62,700 nt of DNA. Source: Litorilituus sp. GTDB lineage: Bacteria > Pseudomonadota > Gammaproteobacteria > Enterobacterales > Alteromonadaceae. How positions within the stretch are numbered: position 1 is the stretch's first letter; each line of letters begins with the position of its first letter. The position numbers were made by a program, and so were the translations under genes. Positions 26,196-35,482 of the stretch are shown piece by piece. Below the pieces are notes generated by a model. The model did not search any database and was not told where the DNA came from. It saw nothing but the letters and a program-made list of their open reading frames with translations. Where the stretch lies: assembly GCA_030754235.1 (NCBI GenBank), contig JASMAS010000041.1, positions 1 to 62,700 of the forward strand, written 5' to 3'.

Positions 26196-28112
26196 ATGAC
26201 ACCAACATGTTCATCATTACCAAAGCGCACCCAATTAACATTAGCGGCCCTGCTTTCACTCGGTTTATCGTTAGCAGGCTGTAATGGTGGTTCAACAAAG
26301 GCTACTAATAATGTTAACTTTGATATAGGAGAAATAGTACAGATAGATGACAGTGTACTTGTAGGACAAAGTGCTGAATTGGTGTTATTTTTTCCTGATG
26401 CCTCCGTAACCAATATCAATTGGCAACAAACAGCTGGAGAAACCGTCCCCTTGCTTACCAAAGCAAATAAAGTAATTGCCTTTACCCCTCAACTGGCAGG
26501 TGATTACACCTTTGATGTCAGCTTTTCCCTTAATAGTGGCGCTTCAAAAACGCTTAGTCACACCATTACAGTAGAAGAACAAAACAACAAAGTTGCTACT
26601 AGGTTAGCTCATAGTGTGCTCAGTGATAATAGTGTTTCTTTACGCAGTTTTACTGACGTTTCTATTGAAAAAACAAGCATAAAGTGGGAACAACTGTCAG
26701 GACCAACGATTAACTTTTCAGAAAATGATCCAACCGGCGACTCTGTGGTTTTCTTTACCGCTCCACAAGTCACGAAAGACACTATATTATCCTTTGAAGT
26801 AACAGCCAGTGATGGTGTGCAAACCTACAATGATAAGGTGATGGTATTGGTAGAGCCCGCAGCTAAAATCGCTGAGAATGCCTACTTTGATGAAAGAGTA
26901 GCAAATGTACTCCCCTACAATAGCACCAGCCCTTATGCTGAAAACTTAGTTGATTGTGTATATAGCAATACACTTACTAGCTCTTGTACCCTAGCTAAAC
27001 TGCCTCTACTTGCAGCAGAAAGTTCTACACCCACTATCACCAACATTATGGATAGAGTTGTTGTGTCACACCAGTGGATGGGAGACAGGTTTAAAGCCTT
27101 TATGATTAATAACGATGATAATAATGACTTCAAACACCTACTACGGGCAACTACTGCCATCGTTATTTCTTATGATGTTCGCCCTTCATTTTATTGGGCA
27201 GCGACAGGTGCTATCTACTTAGATGCTAAAAACTTTTGGTTAACGCCTGATGAGCGAGATACTATTAATGAAGCCCCTGATTACCGTAGTGATTTTGGTA
27301 AAGACTTACAATTTGTGATGCCATGGCGCTATGTTAAAGATAATGACTATGCCGATGACTACTTTGCTGTTGAAGATAGACTAACACGTACGACAAATGA
27401 TGGCTTTTACCGTTTGGCCTCTTTACTTTATCATGAGCTTGCTCATGCCAATGACTTCTTTCCAAGTAATGAGTGGTTTACTCATAGTCTACAAACTCGT
27501 ATTTTAGATGCCGCCACCAGTACAAACTTTGAATCAGATGGTTTATCTATCACTCACCCTCTTCAAAGTAGTAATATGGAAAGTTTAGCGCAAGTTAGTT
27601 TTAAAGGCAGTAGTGCAACAAGCATACAAAAATCATACCTACCAACCGATATTGAACAGTTTTTCAGTCCAGATGTTGCCAATGATTATTATGCTTATTC
27701 TAGTGAACGAGAAGATTATGCCATGCTTTTTGAAGAGCTTATGATGCAAAGTCGTTTTCAAGTTTTTCGTGATGTAGCAATTACTAATCAACCTACAGGT
27801 AATAATATTTCCGCTCGAGATTATATAGTAACTTGGGGGCAACGCGGACGTATAGGCGCTGACAGTATCAAACCTCGCGTTTTATATACCGCCTCAAGAG
27901 TATTACCTGAGTTTGATAGTAGTTCGGCATTAACACAAATACCTACGCCAATTGCCATGATAGAGGGAGGAAACTGGTTAGATAATTTAACGATTTCTCC
28001 TTCTAACCTCGGCACTTCGCAAAGTAAAAAGAATCAAAAACCTATAGCAAGAAAAAATCAACAACGTCCACTACCTAACTTTTATTTCCAAAAAGAATTA
28101 CCTAAAAATTAA
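26196..28112 (+). CDS. Large lipoprotein with PKD-like domains and an HExxH metallopeptidase site
   Basis: This is a 638-residue predicted lipoprotein: N-terminal basic region, hydrophobic stretch and lipobox SLAGC with Cys29. Two Ig/PKD-like repeats follow (about 40-125 and 130-215, including WEQLSGPTINFS, a phrase typical of PKD/REJ modules). A C-terminal domain carries LYHELAHANDFF, an HExxH zinc motif with His at 413 and 417. Glu residues in the downstream DYAMLFEELMM are candidate third ligands. It is probably a surface or periplasmic zinc peptidase, but I cannot place it in a named peptidase family. The first codon is ATG with a good ribosome site (GAGGAAC). It sits inside an otherwise conserved housekeeping stretch. 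Confidence 0.7.
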   Translation: MTPTCSSLPKRTQLTLAALLSLGLSLAGCNGGSTKATNNVNFDIGEIVQIDDSVLVGQSAELVLFFPDASVTNINWQQTAGETVPLLTKANKVIAFTPQLAGDYTFDVSFSLNSGASKTLSHTITVEEQNNKVATRLAHSVLSDNSVSLRSFTDVSIEKTSIKWEQLSGPTINFSENDPTGDSVVFFTAPQVTKDTILSFEVTASDGVQTYNDKVMVLVEPAAKIAENAYFDERVANVLPYNSTSPYAENLVDCVYSNTLTSSCTLAKLPLLAAESSTPTITNIMDRVVVSHQWMGDRFKAFMINNDDNNDFKHLLRATTAIVISYDVRPSFYWAATGAIYLDAKNFWLTPDERDTINEAPDYRSDFGKDLQFVMPWRYVKDNDYADDYFAVEDRLTRTTNDGFYRLASLLYHELAHANDFFPSNEWFTHSLQTRILDAATSTNFESDGLSITHPLQSSNMESLAQVSFKGSSATSIQKSYLPTDIEQFFSPDVANDYYAYSSEREDYAMLFEELMMQSRFQVFRDVAITNQPTGNNISARDYIVTWGQRGRIGADSIKPRVLYTASRVLPEFDSSSALTQIPTPIAMIEGGNWLDNLTISPSNLGTSQSKKNQKPIARKNQQRPLPNFYFQKELPKN

Positions 28113-28130
28113 GCCAAACTTAATGCCTAT

Positions 28131-28161
28131 CTGAGTTTACTCAAAACCGAGCTAAACTCAG
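28131..28161. repeat. Hairpin between convergent genes
   Basis: CTGAGTTTA (28131-28139) and TAAACTCAG (28153-28161) are perfect 9-base arms with a 13-base loop. They lie between the convergent lipoprotein and FAH genes. There is no T-run, so it is at best a weak or Rho-assisted terminator. Confidence 0.45.
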
Positions 28162-28176
28162 ACTCAAGAATGAAGA

Positions 28177-28788
28177 CTACTTTGCATTCCATGTTACTGA
28201 TACGAGTGCTTCATTGAGAGAAAACACTTTTCCTGAAAATTTACTGCCAGCAATAACCTCACCAACGCCTTTTGGCGTGCCTGTCATTACAATATCGCCA
28301 TCTTCAAGCGTAGTAAACTCATGCAGCTGAGATAAAATAACGTCAGGTTTGTACATCATCAAGCCCACACCACCGGCTTGAACAACTTCATCATTGATAC
28401 TTAACTGCAAACTTAATGAGTCATCAATCGTGTCGATCGCGACAAAATCACTAAACACAGCAGCGCCATCAAATGCTTTAGCACGCTCCCAAGGTAAGCC
28501 TTTTGCTTTTAATTTTGCTTGCAAAGCTCGTTTGGTTAAGTCAAGTCCAAGGGCTACAGCACAAAATTTACCTTGATTATATAAAAAGCACAATTCAGCT
28601 TCATAATGTAACGGCTCTTGATGGCTCGCATGTAAAAGAGTAGAGATAGAAGAATTAGCTTTAAAAAATACCACCATTTCATCAGGGATTTCATTGCCTA
28701 ATTCAGTAATATGATCAACATAATTACGGCCAATACAAATAATTTTTGATGGCGTTATAGTCGTATTATTAAAATTCACTGTTTGCAT
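28177..28788 (-). CDS. Fumarylacetoacetate hydrolase (FAH) family protein
   Basis: This 203-residue single-domain FAH protein, similar to YcgM and human FAHD1, has ICIGRNYVDHITELGNE (N-terminal signature) and metal-ligand glutamates in HYEAELCFLY. It also has the C-terminal TGTPKGVGEV. Such proteins act on acylpyruvates or as oxaloacetate decarboxylases; the substrate here is not readable. It lies 9 bases downstream of hda on the same strand. Confidence 0.87.
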   Translation of the reverse strand: MQTVNFNNTTITPSKIICIGRNYVDHITELGNEIPDEMVVFFKANSSISTLLHASHQEPLHYEAELCFLYNQGKFCAVALGLDLTKRALQAKLKAKGLPWERAKAFDGAAVFSDFVAIDTIDDSLSLQLSINDEVVQAGGVGLMMYKPDVILSQLHEFTTLEDGDIVMTGTPKGVGEVIAGSKFSGKVFSLNEALVSVTWNAK

Positions 28789-28797
28789 AAAGGTTGC

Positions 28798-29517
28798 TCA
28801 TTGAAGACTTAGGATTTCTTTAATAAATGGAATAGTGAGTTTTCGCTGCTCTCTCATTGAAGCGTTATCTAAGGTGTCTAATGCACTAAGCAAGCTGGTC
28901 ATTTCTCGAGACAAGCGATTAAGTAAAAACTTTGCCGACTCATCACTTAGCATCAAACCTCGCTGTGATGCTCGGTATTGTAGAACATTCACTTTCTCAT
29001 CATCATCAAGTGGCTTAACTTGCTCTGTTAGTCCCCAAGTTAAACGAGAAACTAAGTCAGGCAAGCTCAAGCCTAATTGCTTAGCACTTTGTTCACCGCT
29101 AATTAATAGACAATTATTTTGCTCTATTACTCGATTATATAGGTCAAAAATAGCTTGTTGCCATAATGGGTTATTCGCCACTAGATGAATGTCATCTAAG
29201 CAAATCAAGTCAATTTGTTCTAGACCTTCTAACACATCAACAGATAGACTTTCTAGCTCAGCACAAGATAAACACACTGACGTTTTACCTAATTGTGCAG
29301 CGTAAGCACTACTAGCATGTAATAAATGTGATTTACCAACACCTGATAATCCAAATAAATAAAAACTCTGCGGTTGCTTTTGCTTCTCAACCGTTTCTTG
29401 CTCAATGAAGTAAATCAGTTGTCCTAGTACCCCTTGATTCACTTTGCTTTTATAACTATCAAAAGTTTCATCATCGGGTAATTGCACAGACAAAGCTAAT
29501 TGTGGATTATTTATCAT
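28798..29517 (-). CDS. hda: DnaA regulatory inactivator Hda
   Basis: Hda binds the DNA-loaded beta clamp and stimulates hydrolysis of DnaA-bound ATP, which prevents re-initiation. The 239-residue protein has the N-terminal clamp-binding motif QLALSVQL, Walker A GLSGVGKSHLL, Walker B LICLDDIHL and a sensor/arginine-finger region, all AAA+. The length is normal (about 235). Its start overlaps the stop of the upstream DUF2066 gene, so the two are coupled. The arrangement beside purM is the conserved gammaproteobacterial one. Confidence 0.93.
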   Translation of the reverse strand: MINNPQLALSVQLPDDETFDSYKSKVNQGVLGQLIYFIEQETVEKQKQPQSFYLFGLSGVGKSHLLHASSAYAAQLGKTSVCLSCAELESLSVDVLEGLEQIDLICLDDIHLVANNPLWQQAIFDLYNRVIEQNNCLLISGEQSAKQLGLSLPDLVSRLTWGLTEQVKPLDDDEKVNVLQYRASQRGLMLSDESAKFLLNRLSREMTSLLSALDTLDNASMREQRKLTIPFIKEILSLQ

Positions 29518-30707
29518 TAATTACCCCAATAGAAAACAGGCGTAAGATCACCTTCATTATTGGTATCAGCTAAGGGATCTGCATATTGTGTTAATTGTTT
29601 ATCAAGCTTTAATGAAGCTAAAAGCGCTTGAGGAGAACCAAGCAATGCTAATTTGAAGCGTCGAGATTCACCTTTAGCACTCAATAAGGTAACCGACTTT
29701 ACCGCCGACAAATCAGTTAAAAATTGGAACACCTTAACATAGGTTTTCAGTGAATCTATATTAGCAACATCAATCACAAAAGAGTTGTCGCTTGTAGTTG
29801 AGAGCGCATAATGTTGATAAATAACTTCGGTAATATCTGCTAACCCTAACATTAATAATTTCTGACGTTCTTGGCCATAATATTGCTGACTGAATGTTTG
29901 TTTACTGGTAATTAAGCTCCAATCCAGTACGTAATCTTGTTGTTCTGCTATGTGTTGTTCACACAATAAGCCACAATCAAACTGTGCCGTAGACATGCGG
30001 CTATCTATCGTTGGCTCGGCCTCCCTTACTTTTAAGCTAGAATCCGACATCCTCATTATCACTATTGCCTGAGCAAAATAGCGCGCTGAAGCCTCTCTAA
30101 TAGGTCCTTCAAACCGCCCCCAAAAATCACTCATGTTAATTTGACTTGCATCCGTTAAGTCCATAAGGGGCATCATAATAGGTAAACCGCGCTGAGCAGA
30201 AAAATCATTTACCAAGTAGGGTAACGCTGAATCAGTTGAATTAGAAATGATTGTGCGTGTCAAACCATTTTCATCAATCAACCACAATAAAACTTGTGGG
30301 CGTAAACTTCCCCATAAGGGTAAATTAGCTTGTTGAAAAAGTTGATTTATTTTTTCTTCATTGAAACTAGCAATTAAAAATAGCTGCTTGTGGTTAGGCT
30401 GTAAGTTTGCCTGACTATTACCTTCCGAGCGTATTACTTTGTATTGATAACGATATTGATTCAGATAAAGCTGATGCTTTTTAAGGCTTTTTTTAATGGC
30501 ATCGTTCTCTAAAACACTTTTTTCACCGCCAACTTTAAGCATAACAGCAGCTAAAGCCTTCTTTAAAGCAATAGCCCTATCACGGCTAGTTTGCGAATTT
30601 ACCGCAACACTGGCCTTATATATATCATTGACCTCCACTGCTTGAGCAGGAAATAAGATTATTAAATCAATAATTAAAAATAGTAATAAAATAAAACTTC
30701 TAAACAT
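29517..30707 (-). CDS. DUF2066 exported protein
   Basis: From the ATG at 30707 the protein has 396 residues, with a clear signal peptide (MFRSFILLLFLIIDLIILF, cleavage after PAQA). An in-frame ATG at 30779 would add 24 residues before the signal peptide. DUF2066 proteins are conserved next to hda and purM in Alteromonadales and Vibrionales. Their function is unknown and periplasmic location is predicted. The 3' end touches the hda start. Confidence 0.8.
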   Translation of the reverse strand: MFRSFILLLFLIIDLIILFPAQAVEVNDIYKASVAVNSQTSRDRAIALKKALAAVMLKVGGEKSVLENDAIKKSLKKHQLYLNQYRYQYKVIRSEGNSQANLQPNHKQLFLIASFNEEKINQLFQQANLPLWGSLRPQVLLWLIDENGLTRTIISNSTDSALPYLVNDFSAQRGLPIMMPLMDLTDASQINMSDFWGRFEGPIREASARYFAQAIVIMRMSDSSLKVREAEPTIDSRMSTAQFDCGLLCEQHIAEQQDYVLDWSLITSKQTFSQQYYGQERQKLLMLGLADITEVIYQHYALSTTSDNSFVIDVANIDSLKTYVKVFQFLTDLSAVKSVTLLSAKGESRRFKLALLGSPQALLASLKLDKQLTQYADPLADTNNEGDLTPVFYWGN

Positions 30708-30903
30708 AGAATAAAAAATAAAGTCTTTTGTAGTGATAATATTACCACAACAAATTAAAACTTTTCTGCCAAATAACAATAATTTCTGGCAAAGGCCTAA
30801 TCTCTGTTCAATCCTTCTCAGGTAGAGTATTTTTATATACTCAAGCCATATACACTGGTAGAATATGCACCTTTAAATTCTTTGGTATTTTTTGAGGTTT
30901 ATT

Positions 30904-31944
30904 GTGAGCGAACAAAAACAGTCTTTAAGCTATAAAGATGCTGGTGTTGATATTGATGCTGGTAACGCCCTTGTTGAAAACATTAAAGGCGCAGTAAAGC
31001 GCACGACTCGCCCTGAAGTTATGGGCGGTTTAGGTGGTTTTGGCAGCGTTTGTCAATTACCTACGGGTTATAAAGAGCCTGTTTTAGTTGCTGGCACCGA
31101 TGGTGTAGGTACAAAATTACGCTTAGCCATTGACTTAGCTAAACATGATACAGTGGGAATAGACCTTGTTGCCATGTGTGTTAATGACCTTATAGTACAA
31201 GGTGCTGAACCACTTTTCTTCCTTGATTACTATGCTACCGCTAAACTTGATGTTAATGTTGCCTCATCAGTGGTCGAAGGTATTGCCGAAGGTTGTATTC
31301 AATCAAACTGTGCTTTAGTTGGTGGTGAAACCGCAGAAATGCCAGGTATGTACCATCAAGGTGATTATGATATTGCTGGTTTTTGTGTTGGCGTTGCAGA
31401 AAAGTCTCGTTTACTTGATGGTAGTAAAGTAGCCGCAGGCGATCAATTAATTGCACTTGGTGCTTCTGGCCCTCATTCAAATGGTTTTTCATTGATTCGT
31501 AAAGTATTAGAAGTCAATAATACCGACACAAGTGAATTACTTGACGGTAAAGCGATTAGCGAGCATTTACTTGAACCAACCAAAATTTATGTAAAATCAG
31601 TGTTAGCCTTATTAAAAGAAATAGACGTTCACGCCTTATCTCACATCACAGGTGGTGGCTTCTGGGAAAATATTCCACGCGTTTTACCTGAAACGGCGCA
31701 AGCAGTAATCAACGGCGAAAGCTGGGAGTGGCCAGAAATTTTTAACTGGTTACAAGAAAAAGGTAACATCACAACCCATGAAATGTACCGTACTTTCAAC
31801 TGCGGTGTTGGAATGATCATTGCTGTACCTAAAGATCAAGTAACACAAAGTATTGATATTTTAACTTCTCATGGCGAAAAAGCATGGCATATCGGTGCTA
31901 TCGCTAACAATGCTGATGATGCTGAACAAGTTGTTTTTGCTTAA
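30904..31944 (+). CDS. purM: Phosphoribosylformylglycinamidine cyclo-ligase (AIR synthetase)
   Basis: PurM makes aminoimidazole ribonucleotide from FGAM in purine synthesis. The protein has 346 residues and the family motifs [46 protein letters not shown] and [14 protein letters not shown] chose GTG at 30904 because it follows a GAGG ribosome site by six bases and gives the usual N-terminus [14 protein letters not shown]. An in-frame TTG at 30892 lies on that ribosome site. It is followed by purN 12 bases later. Confidence 0.96.
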   Translation: MSEQKQSLSYKDAGVDIDAGNALVENIKGAVKRTTRPEVMGGLGGFGSVCQLPTGYKEPVLVAGTDGVGTKLRLAIDLAKHDTVGIDLVAMCVNDLIVQGAEPLFFLDYYATAKLDVNVASSVVEGIAEGCIQSNCALVGGETAEMPGMYHQGDYDIAGFCVGVAEKSRLLDGSKVAAGDQLIALGASGPHSNGFSLIRKVLEVNNTDTSELLDGKAISEHLLEPTKIYVKSVLALLKEIDVHALSHITGGGFWENIPRVLPETAQAVINGESWEWPEIFNWLQEKGNITTHEMYRTFNCGVGMIIAVPKDQVTQSIDILTSHGEKAWHIGAIANNADDAEQVVFA

Positions 31945-31956
31945 GGCTATTAAAGA

Positions 31957-32613
31957 ATGTCAAATAGAATACTGGTATTGATTTCTGGTAGTGGTACAAA
32001 TTTACAAGCCATTATTGATGCAGCAGCATCTGAGGATTACCCTGGGGAAGTAATTGGGGTTATTGCTAATCAAGCAGATGCATACGGCCTAACCCGTGCG
32101 GCTAATGCCAACATAGCCACAGCCACTTTATCTCATAAGGACTATGCTTGTCGTGAACGTTACGATCAGGACCTAATGTTAGCTATAGACAAATTCAAAC
32201 CGGACATTGTCGTACTTGCGGGCTTTATGAGAATTTTAACCCCTGCATTTGTACAGCACTATCAAGGTAAATTACTTAATATTCATCCTTCTTTATTGCC
32301 TAAATATCAAGGGTTAAACACTCACCAAAGAGCAATAGAAGCAGGTGATAAAGAGCATGGTGTCAGCGTCCACTTTGTTACTGAAGAACTTGATGGTGGA
32401 CCAGTTATTTTACAAGCTAAAGTACCTGTGTTTGACGGTGATACAAGTGATGATTTAGCTGAGCGAGTGCATGAACAAGAGCACAGAATATACCCTTTAG
32501 TGGTAAAATGGTTATGTCAAAAACGCCTTATAATGCAAAAAGATAGTGAAAAAGAATATGCTATTCTAGATGGCAATCTATTGCCTACATCAGGCTACGC
32601 TAACGAAGAATAA
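31957..32613 (+). CDS. purN: Phosphoribosylglycinamide formyltransferase
   Basis: PurN transfers formyl from 10-formyl-THF to GAR. The 218-residue protein shows ISGSGTNLQAI (phosphate loop), LAGFMRILTPAFV, the catalytic Asn/His/Asp set in LLNIHPSLLPKYQGLNTHQ and the GVSVHFVTEELDGG region. It forms an operon with purM, as in E. coli. Confidence 0.96.
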   Translation: MSNRILVLISGSGTNLQAIIDAAASEDYPGEVIGVIANQADAYGLTRAANANIATATLSHKDYACRERYDQDLMLAIDKFKPDIVVLAGFMRILTPAFVQHYQGKLLNIHPSLLPKYQGLNTHQRAIEAGDKEHGVSVHFVTEELDGGPVILQAKVPVFDGDTSDDLAERVHEQEHRIYPLVVKWLCQKRLIMQKDSEKEYAILDGNLLPTSGYANEE

Positions 32614-32676
32614 ACTGCTAGTAAGTTGCCTAAAGATCAGGTAAGTTATTTGACTTGCCTTTTCTGACTTTACACG

Positions 32677-33444
32677 ATGCAACTTCAGTTTATGATTGAT
32701 AATAAGTCCTTTATACATTCGTTATTCGTAGTACTCACGTTAATAACATCTAGCGCGTTTGCTAAGCAAACAGAACAAAATATTCAATTACACCAACCAA
32801 TTATCCCCGCATTTTCCGCAAAATATTCCGTATTACGCAAATCAGACCCTGTAGGCTTTGCCATTAGAGCATTAAGTTATCAAAATGATGGCACGATTAA
32901 TTACCATTATAAAACAAAGGTTAAGTGGTTAATTTTTTCGCAAACTCGCGCAGAAACATCAATTGTTACCATAGAAAACAACCAAGTCATTCCACAACAC
33001 TATACCTATAGTAAAAAAGGCACAGGCAAAGATAAATATTATGAATGGCAATACAACGCTAAAGAAAACACCGCTCAAGATCTAGGTAGAAAACATAAAC
33101 ACGTCGCATTGGATTTTTCACATAACTTACAAGATAAGTTAAGCTACCATTTACAACACAGATTAAAGCTTATCGAAGATGCCACAAAAAAAACTTACAG
33201 CTACCCTGTCGTGACCACCTCTGGCACCCTAAAAGATTATACCTATCAATATGATGGTGAAGAAGAACTGATATTACCTTATGGCTTAGTTAAAGCTATT
33301 CGATTTAAAAGAGAAGTAAAAGATAAAGAGCGTATAACTTACGCTTGGTTTGCACCACAGTTAGATTATTTGCTGGTAAAACTTTATCAAACTAAATCAG
33401 GTGCCGAACAATTTGAAGCACAATTATCGTCATTGACATACTAA
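32677..33444 (+). CDS. DUF3108 exported protein
   Basis: This 255-residue protein has a signal peptide and the DUF3108 pattern: beta-rich, with FSAKYSVLRKSDPVGFA near the start of the mature part and YAWFAPQLDYLLVKL near the end. Members are found next to purN in gammaproteobacteria and may belong to a periplasmic lipoprotein-like beta fold. The function is unknown. The start could be 32677 or the internal ATG at 32692, which begins closer to the signal peptide; neither has a strong ribosome site. Confidence 0.77.
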   Translation: MQLQFMIDNKSFIHSLFVVLTLITSSAFAKQTEQNIQLHQPIIPAFSAKYSVLRKSDPVGFAIRALSYQNDGTINYHYKTKVKWLIFSQTRAETSIVTIENNQVIPQHYTYSKKGTGKDKYYEWQYNAKENTAQDLGRKHKHVALDFSHNLQDKLSYHLQHRLKLIEDATKKTYSYPVVTTSGTLKDYTYQYDGEEELILPYGLVKAIRFKREVKDKERITYAWFAPQLDYLLVKLYQTKSGAEQFEAQLSSLTY

Positions 33445-33560
33445 CATAACATTACCAGCCAATAGATAAACTGTTATTGAAAAACTATTTCCTGCTAACA
33501 TGCACGCAGTTGGAATGAAAACTAAAATTTGTTAAACAAAGCTATCATATAGAGGTGTAT

Positions 33561-34586
33561 ATGCGTTCTAACCGTTTGGCTATATTAAAATTTATCACTG
33601 TTATCACAACATGTTTTACGTTATTGGTCATCACTTTAGGTGCATATACAAGGTTGGTTGATGCTGGATTGGGTTGCCCTGACTGGCCAACCTGTTATGG
33701 ACACCTCTGGGGACCAGAGGGATCTTTTGAAGTTAAAGAGGCTAATAGCAACTTCCCTCTCGCACCTGTTGATTTAGCGAAAACTTGGCCAGAAATGACC
33801 CACAGATACTTAGCCGCAAGTCTGGGCTTATTCTGTTTGATTATTTTTGCACTGAGTTGGTCAGTGCATCACTATAAGCATAGCAAACTTTTAAAACATG
33901 CCAGCTTATTAATATGCTTGGTTATACTCCAAGGGATGTTTGGCATGTGGACCGTAACACTTAAATTATGGCCTCAGGTAGTCACTTTACATTTGTTAGG
34001 TGGGTTTCTCACTTTTAGTCTATTATTACTCTTTTACTTAAGGCTTAGTCCAGTTAAGTTAATTCCCGCAAATAAAAAACTCAAAACACTAGCTGCTTTT
34101 TGTTTGGCATTAACACTCTGTCAAGTTGCATTGGGTGGCTGGGTAAGTTCTAATTATGCTGCTTTGGCCTGTTTGCAATTGCCTCTTTGTTCCATGTCAG
34201 GGCTGTCATCAAATGATTTTATACAGGGTTTTAATTTGTTTCAACAAATAGGACCTAATTACTTAGGAGGCCAACTTGATGCTACTTCAAGAGTTGCTAT
34301 TCATGCCAGTCATCGTTTAGGTGCTGTGTTAGTGCTAATAACGATTACAGCTCTAGCAACTAGCCTGGCGCGCAAAGGTTGTATTAGAGAAGCTATTGTC
34401 TTATTTGCCTTACTTTCAGTGCAAATATTATTAGGCATGGCAAATATTTATTTTCACCTCCCCCTATACAATGCTGTGGCTCATAATCTAGGAGGAGCGA
34501 TCTTAGTCGGCTTTTTGATCTACTTAAATTATAGATTATCCAGCAATTTCAGGGCCTATACCGGCAGTCCAAAGAAAGACTGTTAG
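33561..34586 (+). CDS. ctaA: Heme A synthase (COX15/CtaA)
   Basis: CtaA oxidises the C8 methyl of heme O to formyl, giving heme A for cytochrome aa3/caa3 oxidase. The 341-residue protein has eight predicted membrane segments and the family motifs GAYTRLVDAGLGCPDWPTCYG (first half), EMTHRYLAA, HLLGGF, HASHRLGA and HNLGGA, with the four heme histidines. The start ATG at 33561 follows AGAGG by five bases. In related genomes ctaA usually sits before ctaB in the cox operon; here it is about 1.9 kb upstream and separated by a convergent gene. Its 3' end overlaps the opposite-strand Yip1 gene by 51 bases. Confidence 0.92.
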   Translation: MRSNRLAILKFITVITTCFTLLVITLGAYTRLVDAGLGCPDWPTCYGHLWGPEGSFEVKEANSNFPLAPVDLAKTWPEMTHRYLAASLGLFCLIIFALSWSVHHYKHSKLLKHASLLICLVILQGMFGMWTVTLKLWPQVVTLHLLGGFLTFSLLLLFYLRLSPVKLIPANKKLKTLAAFCLALTLCQVALGGWVSSNYAALACLQLPLCSMSGLSSNDFIQGFNLFQQIGPNYLGGQLDATSRVAIHASHRLGAVLVLITITALATSLARKGCIREAIVLFALLSVQILLGMANIYFHLPLYNAVAHNLGGAILVGFLIYLNYRLSSNFRAYTGSPKKDC

Positions 34587-35135
34587 CCCCATCATGCTGA
34601 CTAAAAAAACTAAACCTACCGTTACTAGTGAACTGGCATAAATAAAACCACGATTTTCATCAATTCCCATGATAATAGGAACGCCGGTGTATAGCATATA
34701 TATAGCGTAGGCTAATCCTGCGAAGCCTACACAAATTAAAAACCATAATTCTGGATAAAGGGCAGCAAAACCGACCATATAGATAGGTGTTGCAGTATAG
34801 GCAGACACTTCAATACTTTGCACATGTGAAGGGGTTGCTTCAAAACTGTGCGCCATCCAATGAGCCATTAAGCCCAAGCCAATTACACCACCGAAAAGAC
34901 CGCAAAACATAAGGATAGAAACTGCCAATGCACTTTCTGAAGTAAGAAATAGGCGATTGTTAGCACCAATATCCCAGCCTAAATATACTGAAGAATAATA
35001 TGAACACAGAGCAGGTATTAATGAGATAAAAACTGTGTGTGAAATAGAATTAACCACAGACTCATGTCGCTCAGCAATTTTTTTCCATTCTTGTTTTGGG
35101 TGGGTATATATCCCCCAAATATGAGATAAAACCAT
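34536..35135 (-). CDS. Yip1-domain inner-membrane protein
   Basis: The 199-residue protein has the prokaryotic Yip1/DUF1282 layout. A short cytoplasmic N-terminus carries the phrase HPKQEWKKIAE, and about five membrane helices follow. The function is unknown. It is convergent with ctaA, and the last 51 bases of both genes overlap on opposite strands, with both C-termini looking authentic. Confidence 0.8.
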   Translation of the reverse strand: MVLSHIWGIYTHPKQEWKKIAERHESVVNSISHTVFISLIPALCSYYSSVYLGWDIGANNRLFLTSESALAVSILMFCGLFGGVIGLGLMAHWMAHSFEATPSHVQSIEVSAYTATPIYMVGFAALYPELWFLICVGFAGLAYAIYMLYTGVPIIMGIDENRGFIYASSLVTVGLVFLVSMMGLTVFLWTAGIGPEIAG

Positions 35136-35334
35136 AATTCACCTACTATTAATTTTATATACAATAATTGCACTTACAATGCGCTAAATTTTAATTTAGC
35201 GGCTATTTTTTATCTTTCTAACTTTCTCTAATACTTATCGCTCAATACTTGTGCTAAATCAAGGTTTATTTCACTTTTTTATTGACAGCGAGCCGCCACC
35301 ATGATTCAAATACGCACAAAATATAAGCATTTAC

Positions 35335-35364
35335 TTGCTGTTTAAACTAATTTGTACTTATAAT
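35335..35364 (+). promoter_or_regulatory. Candidate sigma70 promoter of the cox operon
   Basis: TTGCTG (35335-35340), an 18-base spacer and a perfect TATAAT (35359-35364) face the ctaC gene. This is the best promoter match in the gap. A transcription start is expected near 35371. Confidence 0.55.
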
Positions 35365-35365
35365 G

Positions 35366-35398
35366 ACCTTAAGGCGACCGTCGTTAAAACCTTAAGGT
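35366..35398 (+). promoter_or_regulatory. Duplicated ACCTTAAGG palindromes at the cox transcription start
   Basis: ACCTTAAGG occurs at 35366-35374 and 35389-35397, 23 bases apart. Each contains the palindrome CCTTAAGG. Placed directly after the -10 box, they could be paired operator half-turns (about two helical turns apart) or a leader hairpin. Confidence 0.4.
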
Positions 35399-35482
35399 AT
35401 TGCCCTGAAAGAAGTTATTGCATATAAAAAAATAAAGTAATTCGAGGCTGCGAAGCTGCACTACCATAACAAGAGCTATAGG

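Larger units (their letters stand above)
35136..35482. other. Divergent regulatory region before the cox operon
   Basis: The 347 bases hold no gene. They contain the Yip1-gene promoter on one side and the cox promoter candidate (35335-35364) with its palindromic leader (35366-35398) on the other. The transcript leader would be about 110 bases. Confidence 0.55.

Noticed and set aside
30780-30903. PurR operator upstream of purM
   Set aside because: No sequence close to ACGCAAACGTTT-type sites is present.
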